A DNA stretch of 64,000 nt from JACCTU01 sp963769665 (GTDB taxonomy: Bacteria; Actinomycetota; Thermoleophilia; Gaiellales; Gaiellaceae): the NCBI GenBank assembly GCA_963769665.1, contig CAVYMQ010000003.1:1-64000 (forward strand), read 5' to 3'. Both the position numbers and the translations under genes were made by a program. Below, piece by piece: positions 37,366-45,219 of this stretch. Numbering within the stretch: the stretch's first letter is position 1; each line of letters begins with the position of its first letter. The notes under the pieces are model-generated. The model was not told the DNA's origin and did no database searches. It worked only from the letters and a program-made list of their open reading frames with translations.

Positions 37366-40300
37366 TTGGCTGCAGCTGAGCGCAAACGACGAGCAGCGCG
37401 GAGCGCTGCACCGAAGAACGGTGCCGGAACGAACGGCACCGTCACGACGCAAGACCTGGAACCGCTGCTGAACGCGCTCAAAGCCAACAGAGACGGCGTG
37501 CAAGGCGTTCGGCTCTCGACACGCAAGGCCGGGATCGTGGGCGAGCTCGGCCGGGCGTTCAACGAGCTGGCGGAGACGCGGGAGAAGACGACCAAGGAGC
37601 TCGTGCGGGTGAGCAACGTCGTCGGCCGGGAGGGGCGTCTCACCACGCGGGCGAAGGTGCAGGGTGTCTCGGGGTTCTGGGCGGACACGCTCGAGGCACT
37701 CAACTCGCTGATCGACGACCTCTCACGGCCGACGCGCGAGGTGGGTCGCGTACTCGACGCCGTGGCGCAGGGAGACCTCTCTCAGAAGATGGTGCTCGAG
37801 ATCGACGGCCAGCCGGTGAAGGGCGAGTTCGCCCGGATCGGCTCGACGGTCAACGCGATGGTCGACCAGCTCTCTGCCTTCGCGGCGGAGGTCACGCGCG
37901 TGGCGCGCGAGGTCGGCACTGAAGGAAAGCTCGGCGGGCAGGCGCGCGTGAAGGGCGTCTCGGGCGTGTGGAAGGACCTCACCGACTCCGTCAACCAGAT
38001 GGCGTCGAACCTCACGTCGCAGGTGCGGAACATCGCGGACGTGACGACCGCCGTCGCCCAGGGCGACCTGAGCCGAAAGGTGACCGTCGACGTCAAGGGC
38101 GAAGTCGCGGAGCTGAAGGAGACCGTGAACACGATGGTCGATCAGCTCGCGACGTTCGCGGACGAGGTGACGCGCGTCGCGCGCGAGGTCGGCAACGAAG
38201 GCATCCTCGGCGGCCAGGCGCAGGTGCGAGGTGTCTCCGGCGTCTGGAAGGACCTGACCGAGAACGTGAACACGCTCGCGGGCAACCTCACCTCGCAGGT
38301 GCGGAACATCGCGAACGTGACGACCGCGGTCGCGAACGGCGACCTCTCGCGCAAGATCACCGTCGACGTCAAGGGCGAGGTGCTCGAGCTCAAGGAGACC
38401 ATCAACACGATGGTCGACCAGCTCCGCTCGTTCACGTCCGAGGTGACGCGCGTCGCGCGCGAGGTCGGCACGCAAGGGCAACTCGGAGGGCAGGCCTACG
38501 TCGAGGGCGTCTCCGGCGTCTGGGAGGACCTCACGGACAGCGTGAACACGCTCGCGGGGAACCTCACCTCGCAGGTGCGGAACATCGCGGAGGTCACGAC
38601 CGCCGTCGCCAACGGCGACCTCTCGCGCAAGATCACCGTCGAGGCCGCCGGCGAGGTCGCGGAGCTGAAGGAGACCGTGAACACGATGGTCGACCAGCTC
38701 TCGACGTTCGCCGACGAGGTCACGCGCGTCGCGCGCGAGGTCGGCACCGAAGGCCGTCTCGGCGGCCAGGCCGAGGTCGAAGGCGTGTCTGGAGTCTGGC
38801 GCGCGCTGACCGAGAACGTGAACACGCTCGCCGGCAACCTCACGTCGCAAGTGCGGAACATCGCCGAGGTCACGACCGCCGTTGCGAAGGGCGACCTGAC
38901 GAAGCAGATCACGGTCGAGGCGGCCGGCGAGGTCGCCGCGCTCAAGAACACGATCAACACGATGGTCGAGCAGCTCTCCGGGTTCGCGGACGAGGTGACG
39001 CGCGTCGCGCGCGAGGTCGGCACCGAGGGCCAGCTCGGCGGGCAGGCGCAGGTCGAGGGCGTCAGCGGGACGTGGCGCGGCCTGACCGAGAGCGTCAACT
39101 TCATGGCGTCCAACCTCACAGCACAGGTGCGCAACATTGCGGAGGTCACGACGGCCGTCGCGACCGGCGACCTGTCGAAGAAGGTGACCGTCGACGTCAA
39201 GGGCGAAGTGCTCGAATTGAAGAAGACCGTCAACACGATGGTCGACCAGCTCTCGACGTTCGCCGACGAGGTCACGCGCGTCGCGCGCGAGGTCGGCACC
39301 GAAGGCCGGCTCGGCGGCCAGGCGCAGGTGAAGGGCGTCAGCGGCGTTTGGCGCGGCCTGACCGAGAACGTGAACACGCTCGCCGGCAACCTGACCGGGC
39401 AGGTGCGGAACATCGCCGAGGTGACGACCGCCGTCGCCAACGGCGACCTCTCGCGCAAGATCACCGTCGAGGCGGCCGGCGAGGTCGCCGAGCTGAAGAA
39501 CACGGTCAACCGGATGGTCGACCAGCTGTCCGAGTTCGCGGACGAGGTCACCCGCGTCGCGCGCGAGGTCGGCACCGAAGGCCGGCTCGGCGGGCAGGCG
39601 CAGGTGAAGGGCGTCTCCGGCGTGTGGAAGGACCTGACCGACAACGTGAACACGCTCGCTGGGAACCTCACGAGCCAGGTGCGGAACATCGCCGAGGTGA
39701 CGACTGCCGTCGCGACCGGCGACCTCTCGAAGCAGATCACCGTCGACGTCAAGGGCGAGGTGCTCGAGCTCAAGGAGACCATCAACACGATGGTCGACCA
39801 GCTCCGCTCCTTCGCCGCCGAGGTGACGCGCGTCGCGCGCGAAGTCGGCACCGAGGGCCAGCTCGGCGGCCAGGCCGAGGTCGAAGGCGTGACCGGCGTC
39901 TGGCGCGACCTGACCGAGAACGTGAACTTCATGGCCGGCTCGCTCACGTCGCAGGTGCGCAACATCGCCGACGTGACGACTGCCGTCGCAAACGGTGACC
40001 TGAGCAAGAAGATCAGCGTCGAAGTGCGCGGCGAGCTCCTCGAGCTCAAGGACACGATCAACACCATGGTCGACCAGCTGCGCGCGTTCGCCTCGGAGGT
40101 GACGCGCGTCGCGCGCGAGGTCGGCACCGAAGGCCGCCTCGGCGGCCAGGCGCAGGTCGAGGGCGTCTCCGGCGTGTGGGAGGACCTCACGGACAACGTG
40201 AACACGCTCGCCGGCAACCTCACCTCGCAGGTGCGGAACATCGCCGAGGTCACGACCGCCGTCGCGGAAGGCAATCTCGGCCGGAAGATCACCGTCGACG

Positions 40301-43300
40301 TCAAGGGCGAGGTCGCGGAGCTCAAGGACACGATCAACACGATGGTCGACCAGCTCTCGTCGTTCGCCGACGAGGTCACGCGCGTCGCACGCGAGGTCGG
40401 CACCGAGGGCCAGCTCGGCGGCCAGGCGCAGGTCGAAGGCGTCAGCGGCGTCTGGCGGGACCTGACCGAGAACGTGAACACGCTCGCGGGGAACCTCACG
40501 AGCCAGGTGCGGAACATCGCCGAGGTCACGACTGCAGTCGCGCTCGGCGACCTCTCGCGGAAGATCACGGTCGACGTCAAGGGCGAGATCCTCGAGCTCA
40601 AGGGAACGATCAACACGATGGTCGACCAGCTCTCGACCTTCGCGGCCGAGGTCACCCGCGTCGCACGCGAGGTGGGAACGGAAGGTCAGCTCGGCGGCCA
40701 GGCCGAGGTCGAAGGCGTCAGCGGCGTGTGGCGCGACCTGACCGAGAACGTGAACTTCATGGCCGGCTCGCTGACCACGCAGGTGCGCGCGATCGCCGAC
40801 GTCTCCACCGCCGTGACCCAGGGCGACCTGACACGCTCGATCGACGTCGAGGCGAAGGGCGAAGTCTCGGACCTCAAGGACAACGTCAACCAGATGATCT
40901 CGACGCTCCGCGACACGACGCAGCGAAACGCCGAACAGGACTGGCTGAACTCGAACCTCGCGCGGTTCGGCGGGATGATGCAGGGCCAGCGCGACCTGAA
41001 GGCGGTCTCGCGGCTGATCATGAGCGAGCTGACGCCGCTCGTCCTGGCGCACCACGGTGCGTTCTTCGTGGCCGAGGGCGAGGACGACGAGGCGAGGCTC
41101 CGGCTCGTCTCGAGCTACGGCTACAAGCAGCGCAAGAAGGTCGCGAACGAGTTCAAGGTCGGCGAGGCGCTCGTCGGCCAGACGGCACTCGAGAAGCAGT
41201 CGATCCTGATCACCGACCCGCCGGACGACTACATCCGGATCGCATCGGCGCTGGGCGAAGCCGTGCCGCGCAACATCATCGTGATGCCCGTCCTCTTCGA
41301 GGACGAGGTGATGGCCGTGATCGAGCTCGCCGCGTTCCACGCCTTCACCCCCGCGCAGCTGACGTTCATGGAGCAGCTCGCTGAGACGATCGGCGTCGTG
41401 CTGAACACGATCCAGGCGAACATGCGCACCGAGGAGCTGCTCGACCAGTCGCAGTCGCTCGCGCAGGAGCTTCAGAGCCAGTCGGAAGAGCTCCAGACGC
41501 AGCAGGAGGAGCTCCAGCAGCGAAACGAGGAGCTCGAGGAGACGGCGGCGACGCTCCGCGCGTCCGAAGAGCTGCTCCAGCAGCAGCAGGAGGAGCTCCA
41601 GCAGACGAACGAGGAGCTCGAGGAGAAGGCCCGCCAGCTCGAGGAGCAGAACGCGCGCATCGAGATCAAGAACCAGGAGATCGAGCTCGCTCGTTCTGCC
41701 CTCGAAGAGAAGGCGGAGCAGCTCGCGCTCTCGTCCAAGTACAAGAGCGAGTTCCTCGCGAACATGTCGCACGAGCTGCGAACGCCGCTCAACTCGCTGC
41801 TGATCCTCGCGAAGCTGATGGGCGACAACCCCGACGGCAACCTGACGCCGAAACAGGTCGAGTTCTCGACGACGATCCACTCGGCAGGCTCGGACCTGCT
41901 CGATCTGATCAACGACATCCTCGACCTCTCGAAGGTCGAGGCAGGGAAGATGGACCTCGCGGCGTCGGAGATTCCGCTGACCGAGCTCCGCGAGCGGATC
42001 GAGCGCGCGTTCCAGCCCGTCGCCGAGCAGAAGCGGCTCGCCTTCGAGGTCACAGTGAGCGGCGCGAACGTGCCGCCCACGATCGTCACCGACCCGCAGC
42101 GGCTCGAGCAGATCCTGCGGAACCTTCTCTCGAACGCGTTCAAGTTCACCGACGACGGGAGCGTGTCGCTCACGATCGAGGCGGGGCCGTCGGGCGATCG
42201 CTACATGAACGAGCAGCTGAACCACGCGGACGGCATCGTGGCCTTCGTCGTCGCCGACACCGGGATCGGGATCCCGCACGACAAGCTGCGGCTGATCTTC
42301 GAGGCGTTCCAGCAGGCCGACGGCACGACGAGCCGCCGCTACGGCGGCACCGGGCTCGGCCTGTCGATCAGCCGCGAGATCGCGGTGCTGCTCGGCGGCG
42401 AGATCCGGGTCGAGTCGAGCCCCGGCAAGGGTGCGACGTTCACGCTGTACCTGCCAGCGACCTACGCGCCACCCGCCGAACGCCCGCCCGCTCCCCCGGC
42501 GCTTCCGGCGGCGACCAACGGTGACCTCACGACCCACCCGGTCGAGGAGTTCGACAGCTCGCTCCTGTTGCCGAGCGAGGTGACCGACGACCGCGAACAG
42601 CTCGGCGACGGCGATCGGGTCGTCCTCGTCGTCGAGGACGACGCCGGGTTCGCCCGCACGGTCCAGGAGGTCGCCCGCGAACGTGGCTTCAAGACGCTCG
42701 TCGCCCTCCGCGGCGACACCGGCCTTGCGCTCGCGCACGAGTACAAGCCCGACGCGATCGTGCTCAACCTCAACCTGCCGGTGCTCGACGGCGCGGCGCT
42801 GCTCGACCGGTTGAAGCACCACCCGGCGACGCGGCACATCCCTGTGCACATCGTCTCCAGCGGCGACGGCCGCCAGCAGGCGCTTCGAGCCGGCGCGGTC
42901 GCGTTCCTCGAGAAGCCCGTCGAGCGCGAGGGCCTCGAAGACGCGTTCGCCTCGCTCGCGACGTTCATCGACCGCGGCGTCCGCAACCTGCTCGTGGTCG
43001 AGGACGACGAGACCCAGCGCAAGGCGATCGTCGAGCTGGTCGGCGTCGGCGACGACGTGAACATCGTTGCGGTCGGCTCCAGCGACGAGGCGCTGGCCGC
43101 GCTCGAGGCCACGCGCTTCGACTGCATGGTCCTCGACCTGAAGCTGCCCGGGAAAGGCGGCTTCTCCCTCCTCGAGCGGGTCAAGAAGAGCGAGGAGCAC
43201 TGCGGCGTGCCCGTGATCGTCTACACCGGCAAGGATCTGACGCGCCAGGAGGAAACGCGGCTCAAGAAGTACGCGGAGACGATCATCGTCAAGGACGTCC

Positions 43301-43788
43301 GCTCACCCGAGCGGCTGCTCGACGAGACCGCGCTCTTCCTCCACCGCGTCGAGTCGCACCTGCCGCCGGAGCGCCGACGCGTGCTCGAGCAGCTGCACTC
43401 CGCCGACGCGGTCTTCCAGGGACGGAAGATCCTGATCGTCGACGACGACGTCCGGAACGTCTTCGCCCTCGCGAGCGTGCTCGAGGGCTACGGGATGGAG
43501 GTCGTCTACGGCGAGAACGGCCGGGAGGGACTCGCAAAGCTGGAAGAGCATCCCGACGTCGACCTCGTCCTGATGGACGTGATGATGCCGGAGCTCGACG
43601 GCTACGAGACCACGCGCGCCGTGCGCGAGCAAGATCGGTTCAAGAAGCTGCCGATCATCGCGTTGACGGCGAAGGCGATGAAGGGCGACCGCGAGAAGTC
43701 GATCGAGGCGGGCGCGTCCGACTACATCACGAAGCCCGTCGACACCGACCAGCTCCTGTCCCTGATGCGCGTCTGGCTCTACCAGTAG
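37366..43788 (+). CDS. Giant soluble poly-HAMP hybrid histidine kinase (Nik1-like) with three receiver domains
   Basis: A 2140-residue protein from TTG 37366, with AGGAGGA 6-7 nt upstream. There are no membrane segments. Residues 40-174 are divergent HAMP units. Residues 175-1186 are eleven 92-residue repeats, each with EVTRVAREVGTEG, LGGQA, GVSGVW, QVRNIA and a GDLS segment, the poly-HAMP pattern of group III (Nik1/DhNik1) osmosensing kinases. A GAF domain follows (about 1200-1350), then an EE/QQ-rich coiled coil, HisKA with His1469 in NMSHELRTPLN, and HATPase with NAFKFTDDG and GGTGLGLSI. Three receiver domains end the protein, with Asn1801 (inactive), Asp1924 and Asp2071. Its stop is 13 nt before cheR. 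It probably phosphorylates its own receivers in response to a cytoplasmic cue. Confidence 0.92.
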   Translation: MAAAERKRRAARSAAPKNGAGTNGTVTTQDLEPLLNALKANRDGVQGVRLSTRKAGIVGELGRAFNELAETREKTTKELVRVSNVVGREGRLTTRAKVQGVSGFWADTLEALNSLIDDLSRPTREVGRVLDAVAQGDLSQKMVLEIDGQPVKGEFARIGSTVNAMVDQLSAFAAEVTRVAREVGTEGKLGGQARVKGVSGVWKDLTDSVNQMASNLTSQVRNIADVTTAVAQGDLSRKVTVDVKGEVAELKETVNTMVDQLATFADEVTRVAREVGNEGILGGQAQVRGVSGVWKDLTENVNTLAGNLTSQVRNIANVTTAVANGDLSRKITVDVKGEVLELKETINTMVDQLRSFTSEVTRVAREVGTQGQLGGQAYVEGVSGVWEDLTDSVNTLAGNLTSQVRNIAEVTTAVANGDLSRKITVEAAGEVAELKETVNTMVDQLSTFADEVTRVAREVGTEGRLGGQAEVEGVSGVWRALTENVNTLAGNLTSQVRNIAEVTTAVAKGDLTKQITVEAAGEVAALKNTINTMVEQLSGFADEVTRVAREVGTEGQLGGQAQVEGVSGTWRGLTESVNFMASNLTAQVRNIAEVTTAVATGDLSKKVTVDVKGEVLELKKTVNTMVDQLSTFADEVTRVAREVGTEGRLGGQAQVKGVSGVWRGLTENVNTLAGNLTGQVRNIAEVTTAVANGDLSRKITVEAAGEVAELKNTVNRMVDQLSEFADEVTRVAREVGTEGRLGGQAQVKGVSGVWKDLTDNVNTLAGNLTSQVRNIAEVTTAVATGDLSKQITVDVKGEVLELKETINTMVDQLRSFAAEVTRVAREVGTEGQLGGQAEVEGVTGVWRDLTENVNFMAGSLTSQVRNIADVTTAVANGDLSKKISVEVRGELLELKDTINTMVDQLRAFASEVTRVAREVGTEGRLGGQAQVEGVSGVWEDLTDNVNTLAGNLTSQVRNIAEVTTAVAEGNLGRKITVDVKGEVAELKDTINTMVDQLSSFADEVTRVAREVGTEGQLGGQAQVEGVSGVWRDLTENVNTLAGNLTSQVRNIAEVTTAVALGDLSRKITVDVKGEILELKGTINTMVDQLSTFAAEVTRVAREVGTEGQLGGQAEVEGVSGVWRDLTENVNFMAGSLTTQVRAIADVSTAVTQGDLTRSIDVEAKGEVSDLKDNVNQMISTLRDTTQRNAEQDWLNSNLARFGGMMQGQRDLKAVSRLIMSELTPLVLAHHGAFFVAEGEDDEARLRLVSSYGYKQRKKVANEFKVGEALVGQTALEKQSILITDPPDDYIRIASALGEAVPRNIIVMPVLFEDEVMAVIELAAFHAFTPAQLTFMEQLAETIGVVLNTIQANMRTEELLDQSQSLAQELQSQSEELQTQQEELQQRNEELEETAATLRASEELLQQQQEELQQTNEELEEKARQLEEQNARIEIKNQEIELARSALEEKAEQLALSSKYKSEFLANMSHELRTPLNSLLILAKLMGDNPDGNLTPKQVEFSTTIHSAGSDLLDLINDILDLSKVEAGKMDLAASEIPLTELRERIERAFQPVAEQKRLAFEVTVSGANVPPTIVTDPQRLEQILRNLLSNAFKFTDDGSVSLTIEAGPSGDRYMNEQLNHADGIVAFVVADTGIGIPHDKLRLIFEAFQQADGTTSRRYGGTGLGLSISREIAVLLGGEIRVESSPGKGATFTLYLPATYAPPAERPPAPPALPAATNGDLTTHPVEEFDSSLLLPSEVTDDREQLGDGDRVVLVVEDDAGFARTVQEVARERGFKTLVALRGDTGLALAHEYKPDAIVLNLNLPVLDGAALLDRLKHHPATRHIPVHIVSSGDGRQQALRAGAVAFLEKPVEREGLEDAFASLATFIDRGVRNLLVVEDDETQRKAIVELVGVGDDVNIVAVGSSDEALAALEATRFDCMVLDLKLPGKGGFSLLERVKKSEEHCGVPVIVYTGKDLTRQEETRLKKYAETIIVKDVRSPERLLDETALFLHRVESHLPPERRRVLEQLHSADAVFQGRKILIVDDDVRNVFALASVLEGYGMEVVYGENGREGLAKLEEHPDVDLVLMDVMMPELDGYETTRAVREQDRFKKLPIIALTAKAMKGDREKSIEAGASDYITKPVDTDQLLSLMRVWLYQ
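37888..40923. repeat. Eleven 276-bp in-frame tandem repeats (poly-HAMP array)
   Basis: Units recur every 276 bp exactly and encode 92 residues each. High identity at the DNA level, including stretches such as GAGGTCACGCGCGTCGCGCG shared by most units, points to recent duplication or gene conversion. Unit number could change by recombination and could be misassembled from short reads. Confidence 0.92.
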
Positions 43789-43801
43789 GACCAGAGGGCC
43801 G

Positions 43802-44632
43802 GTGTCGACCGAGACGCGCGACGTCGAGGAGATCGAGGTCGCGCTCCTGCTCGAGGCGATCGTCCGTCGCTACGGCTTCGACTTTCGCGAATACGCGCCC
43901 GCGTCGCTGAAGCGGCGGCTCTGGCGCCGCGCCCACGCCGAGGGGCTCGAGACGATCTCCGCGCTCCAGAACCGGGTTCTGCACGACCCGGCCTGTATGG
44001 AGCGACTCCTGCTCGACCTCTCGATCAACGTCACGACGATGTTCCGCGACCCGTCGTTCTACACGGCATTCCGGACGAAGGTCGTCCCGCTGCTTAAGAC
44101 GTACCCGTTCTCGCGCATCTGGATCGCGGGCTGCTCGACCGGCGAGGAGGTCTACTCGCTCGCGATCGTGCTCGAGGAGGAAGGCCTGCTGGAGCGCACG
44201 CGCCTGTACGCGACGGACATCAACGAGACGGTGATCGAGCGCGCACGACTCGGCGTCTTCTCCCTCGAGAAGATGCAGGAGTACACGCAGAACTATCTGC
44301 AGGCCGGCGGCCAGCGCGCGTTCTCCGAGTACTACCTCGCGAGCTACGACGGTGCGGTCTTCGACCGTCGTCTCGTCGAGCACGCCGTCTTCGCGCAGCA
44401 CAACCTCGTCTCGGATCACGGGTTCAACGAGTTCCACGCGATCGTCTGCCGCAACGTGATGATCTACTTCGACCGCTCGCTTCAGCGTCGTGTGTTCCAG
44501 CTCTTCCACGACAGCCTCGTCCGGTTCGGCGTCCTCGGCCTCGGCCACAGGGAGACGATCCGGTACTCCGGCTTCGAAGAGGACTACGAGGAGCTCGACG
44601 GCGTCGAGAAGCTCTGGAAGAAGGTCGCGTGA
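43802..44632 (+). CDS. cheR: CheR-type protein glutamate methyltransferase
   Basis: A 276-residue enzyme that transfers methyl groups from SAM to glutamate side chains of receptor proteins. The N-terminal helical CheR_N domain (FDFREYAPASLKRRLWRR) is followed by the catalytic domain with WIAGCSTGEEVYSLAI for SAM binding, YATDINETVIERAR and IVCRNVMIYFD. It starts at GTG 43802 and ends overlapping cheB as GTGA. No tetratricopeptide or other tail is fused. There is no chemoreceptor, cheA or cheW in the window, so its substrate may be the poly-HAMP kinase encoded just upstream; this is inference from gene order. Confidence 0.9.
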   Translation: MSTETRDVEEIEVALLLEAIVRRYGFDFREYAPASLKRRLWRRAHAEGLETISALQNRVLHDPACMERLLLDLSINVTTMFRDPSFYTAFRTKVVPLLKTYPFSRIWIAGCSTGEEVYSLAIVLEEEGLLERTRLYATDINETVIERARLGVFSLEKMQEYTQNYLQAGGQRAFSEYYLASYDGAVFDRRLVEHAVFAQHNLVSDHGFNEFHAIVCRNVMIYFDRSLQRRVFQLFHDSLVRFGVLGLGHRETIRYSGFEEDYEELDGVEKLWKKVA

Positions 44633-45219
44633 ACTACGACCTGATTGTGATCGGTGCGTCCTGGGGAGGACTCCATGCCGTGGGGGAGATTCTCGCGGCG
44701 CTTCCCGCCGAGACCGATGCGGCGGTGGTGGTCGCCCAGCACCGCAAGGCAGACGCCGTCGAGGGCGGCCTTGCCGGCCTGCTCAGGCACCGTGCCAACC
44801 TGCCCGTCGCCGACGCCAACGACAAGACGTCGATCGAGCCGGGACACGTGTACCTCGCTCCGCCGGACTACCACCTGCTCGTCCAGCCCGGCTACTTCTC
44901 GCTCTCGACGGACGACCGGGTCCACTTCGCGCGACCCTCGATCGACGTGCTCTTCGAGTCCGCGGCCGACGCGTATCGCGAGCGCGTCGTCGGCGTCATC
45001 CTCACCGGGGCGAACGCGGACGGTGCGGCCGGGCTCTCTCGGATCAAGCGCTTCGGCGGCGTTGCGGTCGTCCAGGACCCGCTGACCGCGGAGCGCCACG
45101 AGATGCCGGGTGCAGCTCTCGCCGCGACGGCGCCCGACGCGATCCTGCCGCTCGGCGAGATCGGCCCGTTCCTCTACGGCCTGCTGTGCGAGCCGGCCGG
45201 CCGGATGCAGACGACGTGA
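44629..45219 (+). CDS. cheB: Stand-alone CheB-type methylesterase domain
   Basis: A 196-residue protein made of the CheB catalytic domain only. The triad is visible: Ser in IGASWGGLHA, His in VVAQHRK and Asp in LTGANADGAAG, with HVYLAPPDYH between. The N-terminal receiver domain that normally switches CheB on is missing. The receiver of the next gene, or those of the upstream hybrid kinase, could supply control in trans. It removes methyl groups or deamidates glutamines on the protein methylated by CheR. GTGA overlaps link it to the genes on both sides. Confidence 0.9.
   Translation: MNYDLIVIGASWGGLHAVGEILAALPAETDAAVVVAQHRKADAVEGGLAGLLRHRANLPVADANDKTSIEPGHVYLAPPDYHLLVQPGYFSLSTDDRVHFARPSIDVLFESAADAYRERVVGVILTGANADGAAGLSRIKRFGGVAVVQDPLTAERHEMPGAALAATAPDAILPLGEIGPFLYGLLCEPAGRMQTT

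Noticed and set aside
37888..40923. Regular 276-bp spacing as a possible CRISPR or satellite array
   Set aside because: The units are coding, in frame, far longer than CRISPR repeats and have no unique spacers.
37723..43200. Very long open frame on the minus strand (over 1800 codons) opposite the poly-HAMP kinase
   Set aside because: It mirrors the high third-position G/C of the repeat-rich kinase gene; its product is a low-complexity Arg/Asp/Val protein without recognisable domains.
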